From Kineobactrum sediminis (lineage in GTDB: Bacteria > Pseudomonadota > Gammaproteobacteria > Pseudomonadales > Halieaceae): 64,000 bases of DNA. Location of the stretch: NCBI RefSeq assembly GCF_002868715.1, contig NZ_PKLZ01000001.1:558001-622000 (forward strand), in the 5' to 3' direction. Below the pieces are notes generated by a model. The model was not told where the DNA came from. It did no database searches and was given only the letters and a program-made list of their open reading frames with translations. This document shows positions 53,944 through 63,808 of this stretch, piece by piece (the stretch's first letter is position 1; each line of letters opens with the position of its first letter). Made by a program: the position numbers and the translations under genes.

Positions 53944-55191
53944 GTGAAAAACCGTTTCAGCGAGTCCAGCCTGAGTCACCAACTGGCCCTGATTGCCGCC
54001 ATCGGCTGCCTGCTTGTCAGCCTGGCGCTGGTCGCACTGGCGGTAACCTCCGCCCGGCATATGCAGGAAGGCCAGCAAGCGGCCTTCGGTAATGCCCTGG
54101 CGCGGCAGATTGCGCATCGTATCAGCGCGTCTCTCGAAACCGGCGATCTCCTCAATATTGCCGCCTCGCTGCACAGCTTCGTCAACAGCTCCTCCGCTAC
54201 AGAGGTCGTATTCTTCGACATAGAGGGCCGGGCACTCGGCCAGGCCGGGGAGGCCGGCAGTGGCCAGCAGGCGCAATATCGTGCGCCGGTACTGGTTGCC
54301 AACGACACTGCTGGTGAAGTGGTTGTCAGCATCAATACCGAGACTGCCGAAACCGCTCGTCAACGCTTTCTGCTGAGCCTGCTCGGTCTTGCCGGGCTTC
54401 TCAGTCTCGCGGCCTATGGCGCAGCAAGCCAGGCAAGCAGGCGCCTTCTGTCCAGCCGCCTGCGGCGACAGGCCCGGGCAATAGCCCTCGATGAAACCCG
54501 GGGCGAACCCATGCCCGCCAACGAATTGCAGGCACTGGAGCAACGTATCGACGCGCTGCCCATGAACCTGCTGCGGGCGCGTAGCGGCACCGGCGCCAAG
54601 GAAGAGCATTACCTGAATACGGCAGTGCTCTACCTGCACCTGATAAGCCTGGCGGATTATATAGACACACTGGATGATGAATCACTGCATCGCTACACCG
54701 ATCGCCTGCACCAGATAGTCTACATGGCAGCCGGATTCTATGGCGGCGAACTGCAGGTGGTGCGCCAGTTCGGGCTGGCGATATTTTTCAGCGACACTTC
54801 CAGCAGTGGCAGCGCGGCCTTCCGCGCGGCATCCTGCGCATGGCTGATACAGGCAGTATGCAGGGAACTGGAAAAACAGATATCGCTTTCCCTGACCGTG
54901 GCCATGGCCATTACCCACAGCGAACTGGGCCGAGGTGATGAAGCTGACATCTACCCCGGGCTGTATATCCAGCCGGCCCTTGATGAACTGCAGGCCCTGT
55001 GTGGCAACAAGCCACCCCGGGTCATGCTGTCGCCCACTGTGTGCGCAGATATTGATGTCAGCAGTCGCCTGGAGCAATGCCCCAGCGAACTGGGAGACTA
55101 CGCTGTGCTCGAAGAGTTCCTGGGGCCCTGGGACGATTTGCTGGAACGGCAGCTGCGCCTGATACTCAGGCGCATGACCGACCGACTCTAG
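53944..55191 (+). CDS. AhpA/YtjB-type inner-membrane protein
   Basis: 415 residues from the GTG at 53944. Two membrane helices, about 15-36 (LIAAIGCLLVSLALVALAV) and 139-157, flank a periplasmic region of about 100 residues with a FFDIEGRALGQAG strand, resembling a sensor. A cytoplasmic domain of about 250 residues follows and has the general layout of a cyclase/regulator domain without catalytic motifs. The neighbour serB and the topology match YtjB (Smp) of E. coli, whose function is poorly understood. It is not an active kinase or cyclase as far as I can see. Confidence 0.75.
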   Translation: MKNRFSESSLSHQLALIAAIGCLLVSLALVALAVTSARHMQEGQQAAFGNALARQIAHRISASLETGDLLNIAASLHSFVNSSSATEVVFFDIEGRALGQAGEAGSGQQAQYRAPVLVANDTAGEVVVSINTETAETARQRFLLSLLGLAGLLSLAAYGAASQASRRLLSSRLRRQARAIALDETRGEPMPANELQALEQRIDALPMNLLRARSGTGAKEEHYLNTAVLYLHLISLADYIDTLDDESLHRYTDRLHQIVYMAAGFYGGELQVVRQFGLAIFFSDTSSSGSAAFRAASCAWLIQAVCRELEKQISLSLTVAMAITHSELGRGDEADIYPGLYIQPALDELQALCGNKPPRVMLSPTVCADIDVSSRLEQCPSELGDYAVLEEFLGPWDDLLERQLRLILRRMTDRL

Positions 55192-55206
55192 ACAGACTAG
55201 CCACCC

Positions 55207-57459
55207 CTAGCCCACGCGCATCCCGTCAACTTTCTGGAAGCCCCGCGGCAGCTTGTTACCCCGGCGGCCACGCTCGCCGCGATAATGCTCAAGCTCGGAG
55301 AATTTCAGGTTCAGGTGGCGCTTGCCGGCGAGAACCACCAGGGATTGTTCCTCGGTAATCACCTGTACCGCAACCACAAACTCCTCGCGACTCTGTACCC
55401 GGGCGCCGGGAATACCAATTATCTTGTTACCCTTGCCACGCGCCAGCTGCGGCAGGTCCTGCAGGGGGAAGACCAGCAGCCTGCCTTCATTGGAGACCGC
55501 AGCCACCCAGTTGCCCTCGTTTTCCGCGGGCACCGGTACCGGCTGCAGTACATGACCACCTTTGGGCAAAGACAGCGCCGCCTTACCGGCCCGGTTCTTG
55601 GATTGCAGGTCGGCAAACACCGCTATAAAACCATAGCCGGCGTCGCTGGCGAGCAGGAAACGCTGTTCGCTATCCGCCAGCATCAGGCCCTCGAATGTCG
55701 CACCTGAGGGCGGATTGATGCGCCCGGTAACCGGCTCACCCTGGCCGCGCGCGGAGGGCAAATTATGGGAGGGCAGGGTATAAGCCCGACCGGTAGAGTC
55801 CAGGATAACGGTGGGCTGGTTGCTGCGGCCTCGCGCGCTCAGCTTGAAGCTGTCACCGGATTTGTAACTCAATCCCCCGGGATCGAGATCATGGCCTTTA
55901 GCGGCACGGATCCAGCCCTTTTCGGAGAGCACCACCGTGATCGGGTCGGCACTCATGAGCTCCAGTTCACTGAAAGCCCGGGCCTCTTCGCGCTGCGCAA
56001 GGGGTGACCGGCGGTCATCGCCGTACTGTTGCGCAACCGCCAGCAATTCTTTCTTGATCAGGGTCTTGAGGCGGGCCTCGCTGCCCAGCATGGTCTGCAG
56101 GTAATCTCGTTCCTGCTGCAGCTCATCCTGCTCGCCGCGGATTTTCATTTCTTCAAGCTTGGCCAGGTTGCGCAGCTTCAGTTCGAGAATGGATTCGGCC
56201 TGTACGTCGCTCAGGCCAAAGCGCTCTATCAAAGCAGCCTTGGGCTTGTCCTCGGTACGAATGATATGGATAACTTCATCCAGATTCAGGTAGGCCACCA
56301 GATAGCCTTCCAGGATATGCAATCGCCTGAGCACCCGGTCGAGGCGGTATTCAAGCCGCCTGCGCACGGTCGCGGTACGGAACGCCAGCCACTCCTTGAG
56401 GATGCGATCAAGGGGCTTCACCCCGGGCCGGCCATCGGTCCCGATCATGTTGAGGTTAACCCGGTAGCTGCGCTCCAGGTCAGTAGTGGCGAAAAGGTGA
56501 CTCATCACGGCATCGAGATCAACCCGATTGGAGCGCGGCACAATTACCAGGCGGGTGGGGTTCTCGTGGTCAGACTCATCGCGCAGGTCGGCCACCATCG
56601 GCAGCTTCTTGGCCTGCATCTGCTGGGCAATCTGTTCCAGCAGGCGGGAACCGGATACCTGGTAGGGCAGAGCCCGGATTATGATGTCACCGCCCTCCAC
56701 ATCCCACACCGCACGCATGCGCAAACCACCACGGCCTGTTTCGTAAAGCGCCAGGATATCGGCCCGGGGAGTAATTATTTCAGCCTCGGTAGGAAAGTCG
56801 GGCGCCTGCACATGCTCACACAGTTCAGCCACTGTAGAACGAGGAAACTCGAGCATCCTTACCGTGGCAGTGACAATCTCCCTGAGATTGTGGGGAGGGA
56901 TATCCGTGGCCATACCCACCGCGATACCGGTGGTGCCGTTGAGCAGCACATTCGGAACCTGGGCGGGCAGTACCGAAGGCTCCTCCATGGTACCGTCGAA
57001 ATTTGGCACCCAGTCCACCGTGCCCTGCGCCAACTCACCCAACAGCACATCGGCATAAGCCGTCAGCCGTGATTCGGTGTACCGCATCGCGGCAAAGGAT
57101 TTGGGGTCATCCGGGGACCCCCAGTTACCCTGGCCATCCACCAGGGGATAGCGATAACTGAAGCTCTGCGCCATCAACACCATGGCTTCATATGCCGCGC
57201 TGTCACCGTGGGGATGAAATTTACCAATAACATCGCCCACCGTACGCGCCGATTTCTTGAACTTTGCGGTAGCCTTGAGACCGAGTTCACTCATGGCGTA
57301 AATTATGCGCCGCTGCACCGGCTTCAAGCCGTCGCCGATATTGGGTAGCGCACGGTCGAGAATCACATACATGGAGTAATCCAGGTACGCCTTTTCAGTA
57401 TATTGACGCATCGACACCTGTTCGATGCCGTCGCTATCAATTTCCAGTAGTTCGGACAT
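55207..57459 (-). CDS. parC: DNA topoisomerase IV subunit A
   Basis: 750 residues. The breakage-reunion domain has the active tyrosine Tyr127 (AAMRYTE). The quinolone-determining segment [10 protein letters not shown] has Ser87 and Glu91, equivalent to wild-type Ser80 and Glu84 of E. coli. The C-terminal beta-pinwheel is short, which separates ParC from GyrA, and lacks a GyrA box. It decatenates chromosomes with ParE, which is not in the window. A perfect hairpin lies just upstream. Confidence 0.96.
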   Translation of the reverse strand: MSELLEIDSDGIEQVSMRQYTEKAYLDYSMYVILDRALPNIGDGLKPVQRRIIYAMSELGLKATAKFKKSARTVGDVIGKFHPHGDSAAYEAMVLMAQSFSYRYPLVDGQGNWGSPDDPKSFAAMRYTESRLTAYADVLLGELAQGTVDWVPNFDGTMEEPSVLPAQVPNVLLNGTTGIAVGMATDIPPHNLREIVTATVRMLEFPRSTVAELCEHVQAPDFPTEAEIITPRADILALYETGRGGLRMRAVWDVEGGDIIIRALPYQVSGSRLLEQIAQQMQAKKLPMVADLRDESDHENPTRLVIVPRSNRVDLDAVMSHLFATTDLERSYRVNLNMIGTDGRPGVKPLDRILKEWLAFRTATVRRRLEYRLDRVLRRLHILEGYLVAYLNLDEVIHIIRTEDKPKAALIERFGLSDVQAESILELKLRNLAKLEEMKIRGEQDELQQERDYLQTMLGSEARLKTLIKKELLAVAQQYGDDRRSPLAQREEARAFSELELMSADPITVVLSEKGWIRAAKGHDLDPGGLSYKSGDSFKLSARGRSNQPTVILDSTGRAYTLPSHNLPSARGQGEPVTGRINPPSGATFEGLMLADSEQRFLLASDAGYGFIAVFADLQSKNRAGKAALSLPKGGHVLQPVPVPAENEGNWVAAVSNEGRLLVFPLQDLPQLARGKGNKIIGIPGARVQSREEFVVAVQVITEEQSLVVLAGKRHLNLKFSELEHYRGERGRRGNKLPRGFQKVDGMRVG

Positions 57460-57506
57460 TAAGGAAAAACCTGTATTCAGTAGCGCTAAGCGGCTTCACA
57501 CCAGCG

Positions 57507-57532
57507 CCGCGGGATGAGTTGTCATCCCGCGG
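57507..57532 (-). other. Perfect 11-bp hairpin between the cNMP-binding-like gene and parC
   Basis: Arms 57507-57517 and 57522-57532 are exactly complementary, with loop GTTG. It lies in the 91-bp gap between two genes on the same strand, with no U run after it on the minus strand. It could be a transcript-processing, pausing or protein-binding site; it is not a classical terminator. Confidence 0.6.
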
Positions 57533-57550
57533 GCGGGGTGCCACTTGCAA

Positions 57551-58363
57551 TCAATCGACAGAGGGCTCGTTGCGCAGCCCCACCAGTTGTTCATTCAGGT
57601 TGACTATGGAGTTTGCCATATCAACCAGTAGCCTGTGGACGGGAGCAGGATGGCTCTTGATCAGCTCGGAAAATTGTTCCTTGGGCACCTTCACCACCGA
57701 GCAGGGCGTACGCGCTCTTACCGTGGCACTGCGGTCGGCCTGGGTAAGAGCCGCCATGGCGCCGAAAATCTCGCCTTCACCGATCCGGCTGACAATAACA
57801 TCATCCACCAGTACTTCCGCCACACCCGCTGACAGGTTGAAAACATAATCGGCACGCTCGCCCTGGTGAATAATTATCTCGCCTGGCTGGTACTCTTCAA
57901 AGCCCGGGGTTGTCTGAGACCCGCCGCTGGCCTGAACGGTACTCAGGCGCAACATCAGGCCTGCATAGGTTACCAGTAACCGGCTCCATAGCTTGGTCGC
58001 ACCCGGATCGGCAAACACCTTCTGCATAAAGTCGAGGGCTGGGTATCCGTCGAGGCTCGCACCCGCTTCACTGCCATAGACAACCGCCATTGCCGCGTTG
58101 CCGGTACCGGCGATGTCCGGCAGCAACATATCACCTTCTTCGAGAATATAAACCGATTTCCCCCGATAACGTGCGGTGAGTGATCCGCTGTCAACGCGGT
58201 AGAACCTGCCCGGGTCGAAACCCCGGAAATTCCCCTGGGGAGCCGCTTCTATTTCCAGTCTGATGGGGTTTGCACTGACCCGGTCGATAAGCGCAGACGC
58301 CAGCTCTTTGAACTGCCGGTTGAGTTGAGTGAAATCTTGTGGAACTTCGGTATTGGCCAGCAT
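57551..58363 (-). CDS. Cyclic-nucleotide-binding-like protein
   Basis: 270 residues from ATG 58363 with AAGAG 7 bp upstream. The C-terminal half (about 150-255) is a cNMP-binding beta-barrel: YQPGEIIIHQGERADYVF, then GEGEIFGAMAALTQADRSATVRA. In the phosphate-binding cassette the usual FGE glutamate is replaced (FGA, Ala202) while Arg211 remains, so nucleotide binding may be weak or different. The N-terminal half (about 45-110) looks like a second, degenerate barrel. There is no helix-turn-helix after the barrel, so it is not a CRP-type regulator. Its function is unknown. Confidence 0.75.
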   Translation of the reverse strand: MLANTEVPQDFTQLNRQFKELASALIDRVSANPIRLEIEAAPQGNFRGFDPGRFYRVDSGSLTARYRGKSVYILEEGDMLLPDIAGTGNAAMAVVYGSEAGASLDGYPALDFMQKVFADPGATKLWSRLLVTYAGLMLRLSTVQASGGSQTTPGFEEYQPGEIIIHQGERADYVFNLSAGVAEVLVDDVIVSRIGEGEIFGAMAALTQADRSATVRARTPCSVVKVPKEQFSELIKSHPAPVHRLLVDMANSIVNLNEQLVGLRNEPSVD

Positions 58364-58587
58364 CACTGTGCTCTTGATTTATTGTATGAGGAACACTGGC
58401 GGTTCCCTGCCATATGCAACGTACTGTCATTATGGAGCGCTTCGCTCCACTCCGGGCGAGCGCCAATGGTAGCAACTATTAACCCACGGGAGAATCATCG
58501 CAGTGGCGTTAATTGTACATTTCGGACAGGAGCACAGAGGCGCCCGCCGTGTTAAAATATCGCTTTTGCCACAGCGGATATGCCAGC

Positions 58588-59070
58588 GTGAAAATCAGTC
58601 AGCAAACGGTCGTCAATTTCCACTATACCCTGCGCAACGAACAGGGCGAGGAACTTGAAAGCTCCAGGGACGCGGATACCACCGCCTACCTGCATGGAGC
58701 AAACAATATCATCCCGGGTCTGGAAGCGGCCCTGAGCGGACTGGAGCCGGGCGCTCATACCGAGGTGACCCTGGCACCGGAAGACGCCTATGGGCAACGC
58801 AAGGAAGCCCAGGTACAGAAGGTACCGGTCAAGCACCTGGTCTATCAGGGCAAGCTGAAACCGGGGATGACCGTCCAGCTGAACACCAGTGAAGGCCGCC
58901 ACCCGGTTACGGTTACGCGGGTGGGCCGGCACAGCGCGGAAATTGATACCAATCACCCGCTGGCAGGACAGACCCTGGTGTTCGACATCGACATTGTAGA
59001 AGTCCGGGCCGCCACTCCGGAAGAAATCTCCCATGGCCATGCCCATGGGGTTGGCGGTCACCACCACTAG
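58588..59070 (+). CDS. slyD: FKBP-type peptidyl-prolyl isomerase SlyD
   Basis: 160 residues from GTG 58588 (MKISQQTVVNFHYTLRNEQGE). The FKBP domain is split by the IF chaperone insert, between GQRKEAQVQKVP and NHPLAGQTLVFDI. The histidine-rich end (HGHAHGVGGHHH) is the nickel-binding tail of SlyD, shorter than in E. coli. It assists folding and metal supply in the cytosol. elaA follows 2 bp after the stop. Confidence 0.94.
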   Translation: MKISQQTVVNFHYTLRNEQGEELESSRDADTTAYLHGANNIIPGLEAALSGLEPGAHTEVTLAPEDAYGQRKEAQVQKVPVKHLVYQGKLKPGMTVQLNTSEGRHPVTVTRVGRHSAEIDTNHPLAGQTLVFDIDIVEVRAATPEEISHGHAHGVGGHHH

Positions 59071-59072
59071 CC

Positions 59073-59558
59073 GTGGAATACAACTGGCTCAACACGCCCT
59101 TTGACGCCCTGGATGCAGCCCAGCTGTATGACCTTTTGCGGTTGCGCCAGGATATTTTCGTGGTCGAACAGAATTGTGCCTATCCCGACCTGGACGGGCT
59201 TGACCAGCACGCATGGCATATGCGCTGCCTGCAGAACGGCGCAGTAGTGGCCTACCAGCGCTGCCTGCCACCGGCCATTTCCTATCCCGGGTGCTCGTCT
59301 TTGGGCCGCGTTGTGGTCGCGGCCGAGGCTCGCGGCACTGGCCTGGGCCGCGAGCTGGTAGCACGGGGCATCCACTTCAATCGGCAACAATGGCCGCAGG
59401 CGGACATTGTAATCGGCGCCCAGGCCTACTTGCTCGATTTCTACAGCAGCCTGGGCTTTGCCGGGGAAGGTGAACCTTACCTGGAAGATGGCATCCTTCA
59501 TGTGCACATGCGCTATCCCGCGCAACAGCAGGCTGGCGCTCTTTCCAATTCCCGCTAA
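59073..59558 (+). CDS. elaA: GNAT family acetyltransferase ElaA
   Basis: 161 residues from a GTG 2 bp after slyD. The ElaA start LYDLLRLRQDIFVVEQNCAYPDLDGLD and the GNAT acetyl-CoA loop RGTGLGRELV (about 87-97) are clear. The C-terminal FYSSLGFAGEGEPYLEDGILHVHM is a family block. The substrate is unknown. The stop overlaps the convergent dtd stop by 4 bp. Confidence 0.92.
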   Translation: MEYNWLNTPFDALDAAQLYDLLRLRQDIFVVEQNCAYPDLDGLDQHAWHMRCLQNGAVVAYQRCLPPAISYPGCSSLGRVVVAAEARGTGLGRELVARGIHFNRQQWPQADIVIGAQAYLLDFYSSLGFAGEGEPYLEDGILHVHMRYPAQQQAGALSNSR

Positions 59559-59995
59559 CTCAATTCAAGCAGAAATGTCACTGGCCCGTCATTTACCAGG
59601 CTCACCTGCATATTGGCGCCAAATTGTCCGGCGGCAACATCCCCATGCCGTTGGCGCAGGCACTCCAGCATCCAGTGATACAGCGGCTGTGCGTCGGCCG
59701 GTGGCATGGCGCTGGAAAACCCGGGACGCAGCCCCTTGCGCGTCTCTGCCGACAGGGTGAACTGGGATACCAACAAAATCCCACCGCAAACATCGGTGAT
59801 ACTGGCATTCATCCGGCCCGCATTGTCGGAGAACATCCGGTAAGCCAGGATCTTGTCCATCATGCGCGTCGCAACATCCCTGTTATCAGCGCGATCAAGG
59901 CCCAGGAACACCAGCATCCCGGCCCCGATACTGGCGACGCAACGGCCCTCAACCGAAACACCGGCCGAGGTAACCCGCTGCAACAGCGCTTTCAC
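59555..59995 (-). CDS. dtd: D-aminoacyl-tRNA deacylase
   Basis: 146 residues from a GTG. The start MKALLQRVTSAGVSVEG, the SQFTLSAETRKGLRPGF segment and the NDGPVTFLLE C-terminus (with the cross-subunit GP dipeptide region) are the Dtd signature. It removes D-amino acids from tRNAs. It lies 9 bp after typA on the same strand and so is likely cotranscribed with it. Confidence 0.96.
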   Translation of the reverse strand: MKALLQRVTSAGVSVEGRCVASIGAGMLVFLGLDRADNRDVATRMMDKILAYRMFSDNAGRMNASITDVCGGILLVSQFTLSAETRKGLRPGFSSAMPPADAQPLYHWMLECLRQRHGDVAAGQFGANMQVSLVNDGPVTFLLELS

Positions 59996-60004
59996 CGGCG
60001 AGGG

Positions 60005-61816
60005 TTAACCGCGACCGGCGCGACGACGCTCGTGTTCAAGCAGCTTTTTCTTACGCAGGCGAATGCTCTCGGGGGTGACTTCAACCAGCTCGTCATCCTC
60101 AATAAACTCCAGTGCCTGCTCCAGGGAATGGCGCGTTGGTGGCGTCAGGGTCAGTGCCTCGTCGGTACCCGAGGCACGCACGTTGGTCAGCTGTTTGCCC
60201 TTGATGGGGTTTACCGTAAGGTCGTTGCCACGACTGTGCAGGCCGATGATCTGCCCTTCGTAGACTTCGACGTTGGGCTCAATGAACATGCGCCCGCGGT
60301 CCTGCAGGTTGAAGATGGAATAGGCCAGGGTTTTACCCTTGACCATGGATACCAGCACACCGTTGCTGCGATGCGCCACATCCTGCGACTTGACCGGTCC
60401 GTAGTGGTCAAAAACGTGAGTCAGGATACCGCTGCCCGAAGTCAGGGTAAGGAACTGGCCACGGAAACCGATCAGGCCACGCGCGGGGATAATAAACTCC
60501 AGCCGCACCCGGCCCTTGCCATCGGGAATCATGTTTTCCAGCTCTGCACGGCGCTGGCCAAGCTCTTCCATCACCGCACCCTGGTGCCGGTCCTCACAAT
60601 CGATCATCAATTGCTCGTAGGGCTCCTGAAGCACCCCGTCAATTTCCCGCTGGATCACTTCGGGCCGCGATACACCCAGCTCAAAGCCTTCGCGCCGCAT
60701 TGACTCAATCAGCACCGACAGGTGCAGCTCACCGCGACCGGATACCTTGAACTTGTCGGGGCTGTCACCGGGCTCAACCCGCAGCGCCACGTTATGGATC
60801 AGCTCGCGCTCCAGGCGCTCCTTGATATTGCGCGAGGTAACGAACTTGCCTTCGCGACCGGCAAAGGGCGAATCGTTAACCTGGAAGGTCATGCTCACGG
60901 TAGGCTCGTCCACGGTCAGTGGCGGCAGCGCCTCGACCGTGGCGGGGTCGCACAAGGTATCGGAGATGTTGAGCCCCTCGATACCGGTTACACAGACGAT
61001 ATCGCCCGCCTCGGCCGTGGGCACATCAATCCGCTCCAGCCCGAGATAACCCATTACCTGCAATACGCGACCATTGCGCTTCTTGCCGGCGGCGTCTATC
61101 ACGGTCACCTGGGTGTTGGGCTTGAGGACGCCGCGGGTAATACGGCCAACACCGATCACACCCACATAACTGTTGTAGTCGAGTGCGCTGATCTGCAACT
61201 GCAACGGGCCGTCGCGGTTAACCGCGGGCGCCGGCACCTTGCTGATAATGGTGTCGATCAGGGGCTTCATGTTTTCGGCCATGTCTTCGTGATCCAGGCC
61301 GGAAATACCGTTGATGGCGGAGGCGAAAACAATCGGGAAATCCAGCTGCTCCTCGGTCGCCCCCAGACGATCAAAGAGATCAAAAACCTGGTCTACCACC
61401 CAGTCAGGGCGGGCGCCGGGGCGATCGACCTTGTTAATCACCACAATAGGGTTGAGCCCCTGCTCAAAGGCCTTGGAAGTCACAAACCGGGTTTGCGGCA
61501 TGGGACCGTCCACCGCGTCGACCAACAGCAATACCGAATCGACCATCGACAGCACGCGCTCAACCTCGCCACCGAAGTCCGCGTGCCCGGGGGTATCCAC
61601 AATGTTGATGCGGTAGTCGTCCCACATGATCGCGGTATTCTTGGCGAGGATGGTAATACCCCGCTCTCGCTCCTGGTCATTGGAGTCCATAATGCGTTCC
61701 GACCCTTCGGAGCGGCGATCAAGGGTGCCGGATTGATTCAGCAGGCAATCCACAAGAGTGGTCTTGCCGTGGTCAACGTGGGCGATAATGGCGATATTAC
61801 GAAGCTTCTCAATCAA
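60005..61816 (-). CDS. typA: Ribosome-associated GTPase BipA/TypA
   Basis: 603 residues. The start is TTG 61816 with AGGAAA 5 bp upstream; the sequence [20 protein letters not shown] is the G1 region. The G2 [12 protein letters not shown]3 [12 protein letters not shown] and G4 [12 protein letters not shown] follow. EF-G-like domains III and V and the TypA-specific C-terminal domain ([14 protein letters not shown], then [21 protein letters not shown]) complete it. It is a translational GTPase used in stress and cold adaptation and 50S assembly. It is divergent from glnA. Confidence 0.97.
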   Translation of the reverse strand: MIEKLRNIAIIAHVDHGKTTLVDCLLNQSGTLDRRSEGSERIMDSNDQERERGITILAKNTAIMWDDYRINIVDTPGHADFGGEVERVLSMVDSVLLLVDAVDGPMPQTRFVTSKAFEQGLNPIVVINKVDRPGARPDWVVDQVFDLFDRLGATEEQLDFPIVFASAINGISGLDHEDMAENMKPLIDTIISKVPAPAVNRDGPLQLQISALDYNSYVGVIGVGRITRGVLKPNTQVTVIDAAGKKRNGRVLQVMGYLGLERIDVPTAEAGDIVCVTGIEGLNISDTLCDPATVEALPPLTVDEPTVSMTFQVNDSPFAGREGKFVTSRNIKERLERELIHNVALRVEPGDSPDKFKVSGRGELHLSVLIESMRREGFELGVSRPEVIQREIDGVLQEPYEQLMIDCEDRHQGAVMEELGQRRAELENMIPDGKGRVRLEFIIPARGLIGFRGQFLTLTSGSGILTHVFDHYGPVKSQDVAHRSNGVLVSMVKGKTLAYSIFNLQDRGRMFIEPNVEVYEGQIIGLHSRGNDLTVNPIKGKQLTNVRASGTDEALTLTPPTRHSLEQALEFIEDDELVEVTPESIRLRKKKLLEHERRRAGRG

Positions 61817-62032
61817 GGGATTTCCTCGGTCCAGGGACCCGACAGCAAAAAAGGCGGCGGATTATACCCCAGGACTGCACGCGGCGTCAGGTTCTGTTAG
61901 CGGTGATATTGCGGCCTTCCCGATACTCAGGCAAAGTACCATTACAGCCGCAACACTTGACAACTTCATGCCCGAAAGGGATAACGAAAGCGCGCCTTCA
62001 AGGTGCATAATGAAGCGTGCGGCAACAATCTT

Positions 62033-62070
62033 CGCACCAAAATAGCGCACTAGCGCTTTATTTTGGTGCA
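62033..62070 (+). promoter_or_regulatory. Paired NtrC (NR-I) binding sites upstream of glnA
   Basis: CGCACCAAAATAGCGCA (62033-62049) matches 14 of 17 positions of the NtrC consensus TGCACCAAAATGGTGCA. A second half-matching site ends in TTTTGGTGCA (62054-62070). The outer halves GCACCAAAATA and TATTTTGGTGC are exact inverted repeats. Centres lie about 128 and 107 bp upstream of the predicted sigma54 start, close to the layout of E. coli glnA. Confidence 0.75.
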
Positions 62071-62142
62071 TGCAGCTACACGTCGGGGCGTAAATAAGCC
62101 TGTAAATTGCTGTAAATGCGGCATCCGCACAAATCACAGGAT

Positions 62143-62158
62143 TGGCACAGCTTTTGCT
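62143..62158 (+). promoter_or_regulatory. Sigma54 promoter of glnA
   Basis: TGGCAC (62143-62148), five bases, TTGCT (62154-62158): an exact match to the RpoN -24/-12 consensus TGGCAC-N5-TTGCW. Transcription should begin near 62169, giving a leader of about 106 nt. With the NtrC sites this implies nitrogen-limitation control. Confidence 0.9.
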
Positions 62159-62274
62159 TTTCAACTTATGCAGATACTCTCTGGCCGCTGATGGAACGCT
62201 CGCAAGCAACCCCTGCACCAGGAACACGCACGTGCCGAAAGGCAGAATGACTTTTATCCCACGGAGGAAACACC

Positions 62275-63681
62275 ATGTCAGAGCAGACTCTGAATCTGAT
62301 CAAAGAAAGCGAAGCACGCTGGGTTGACCTGCGCTTTACTGATACTCGCGGCAAGGAACAGCATGTCACTCTGCCCTCGGCCAGTGTCGATGAAGACTTT
62401 TTCGAAGAGGGGCAGATGTTTGATGGTTCCTCGATATCCGGCTGGAAAGGCATCAACGAGTCGGACATGATCCTCATGCCCGATGACAGCACCTCGGTCC
62501 TGGATCCTTTTACCGACGATATCACCGTGATTTTGCGTTGCGACATCGTAGAGCCCACCACCATGCAGGGCTACGAACGCGACCCTCGCTCCGTGGCCCA
62601 TCGCGCCCAGGAATACCTGGTTGCCACCGGTATCGGCGACACCGCATTTTTTGGTCCCGAACCGGAATTTTTTGTCTTCGACGACATCAAGTGGCACGCG
62701 GATATTTCGGGTGCAGGCTATGCCATCAGCTCCTCGGAAGCGGCCTGGTCTTCCAACCTGCATGTGGAAGAAGGCAACATCGGTCACCGGCCCAAGGTCA
62801 AGGGCGGTTACTTCCCGGTACCCCCGGTCGACTCACTGCACGACATCCGCGGCGCCATGTGTACCGCAATGGAAGAAATGGGCCTGCCCATTGAAGTCCA
62901 TCACCACGAGGTGGGTACTGCCGGCCAGTGCGAGATCGGGGTCCTGTTCAACACCCTGGTGAAAAAAGCCGACGAAGTGCAGATTCTCAAATACTGCGTA
63001 CACAACGTGGCCCATGCCTATGGCAAAACCGCCACATTCATGCCCAAGCCCCTGGTGGGTGATAACGGCTCCGGCATGCACGTACACCAGTCAATCTCCA
63101 AGGACGGTGTCAACCTGTTTGCGGGCGATGGTTACTCGGGCCTGTCCGACATGGCGCTGTACTATATTGGCGGCATCATCAAGCACGCCAAGGCCCTGAA
63201 TGCATTCACCAACCCAGCCACCAACTCCTACAAGCGCCTGGTACCCGGCTTTGAAGCGCCGGTAATGCTGGCCTACTCCGCCCGTAACCGCTCCGCTTCC
63301 ATTCGCATTCCCTATGTTGCAAGCCCCAAGGGCAAGCGCGTGGAAGTGCGGTTCCCCGACCCCGCTGCCAACCCTTATCTGGCCTTTGCCGCCTTGTTGA
63401 TGGCGGGCCTGGATGGCATCCAGAACAAGATTCACCCCGGTGATGCCGCCGACAAAGACCTGTACGATCTGCCACCCGAAGAAGGCAAGGCCATCCCCAC
63501 TGTCTGCTCAAGTCTTACCGAAGCACTGGATTCCCTGGATGCGGACCGCGACTTCCTGACAGCCGGTGGTGTCTTCACCGATGACATGATTGATGGTTAT
63601 ATTGCCCTCAAGCGTCTGGATGTCGAGCGCCTGGACATGACCACACACCCGGTCGAGTTCGATATGTACTACTCCGTGTAA
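62275..63681 (+). CDS. glnA: Glutamine synthetase, type I
   Basis: 468 residues, the GSI-beta length. Tyr397 in DLYDLPPEE is the adenylylation site, at the same number as in E. coli, so the enzyme should be controlled by Gln[17 protein letters not shown], the metal-binding [14 protein letters not shown] and [17 protein letters not shown] are core signatures. GGAGG lies 8 bp before the ATG. It makes glutamine from glutamate and ammonia and works with GltBD at 3029-8915. Confidence 0.98.
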   Translation: MSEQTLNLIKESEARWVDLRFTDTRGKEQHVTLPSASVDEDFFEEGQMFDGSSISGWKGINESDMILMPDDSTSVLDPFTDDITVILRCDIVEPTTMQGYERDPRSVAHRAQEYLVATGIGDTAFFGPEPEFFVFDDIKWHADISGAGYAISSSEAAWSSNLHVEEGNIGHRPKVKGGYFPVPPVDSLHDIRGAMCTAMEEMGLPIEVHHHEVGTAGQCEIGVLFNTLVKKADEVQILKYCVHNVAHAYGKTATFMPKPLVGDNGSGMHVHQSISKDGVNLFAGDGYSGLSDMALYYIGGIIKHAKALNAFTNPATNSYKRLVPGFEAPVMLAYSARNRSASIRIPYVASPKGKRVEVRFPDPAANPYLAFAALLMAGLDGIQNKIHPGDAADKDLYDLPPEEGKAIPTVCSSLTEALDSLDADRDFLTAGGVFTDDMIDGYIALKRLDVERLDMTTHPVEFDMYYSV

Positions 63682-63703
63682 GAGCAACGGCGAAAACATG
63701 AGA

Positions 63704-63726
63704 GCCCGCCTCGCGCGGGCTTTTTT
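63704..63726 (+). terminator. Intrinsic terminator of glnA
   Basis: GCCCGC (63704-63709), loop CTCGC, GCGGGC (63715-63720), then six T. It lies 23 bp after the glnA stop. Confidence 0.92.
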
Positions 63727-63808
63727 ATGCTTGCCATTCGCCAATAGGTAGCTTTTTGCTTTTCTGCTATCGTTATCGGCAGCTACACTGACCCGGCCGA
63801 GGTGAACC

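Larger units (their letters stand above)
61817..62274. other. 458-bp intergenic region between typA and glnA
   Basis: No credible coding sequence is present. The right half holds the glnA control elements listed separately. The left half (61817-62030) must hold the typA promoter, which I could not pinpoint. Confidence 0.6.

Noticed and set aside
56029-57072. 347-codon open frame opposite parC
   Set aside because: It is antisense to conserved ParC with no family features.
57190-57230. Possible quinolone-resistance change in parC
   Set aside because: Ser87 and Glu91, equivalent to E. coli Ser80 and Glu84, are the sensitive residues.
58433-58449. TGGAGCG/CGCTCCA hairpin upstream of slyD as a regulatory site
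   Set aside because: A 7-bp stem with three-base loop in a 224-bp divergent gap has no flanking features that assign a role.
60722-61900. 392-codon open frame opposite typA
   Set aside because: It is antisense to the conserved GTPase domain and the composition is a mirror of typA; no recognisable motifs.
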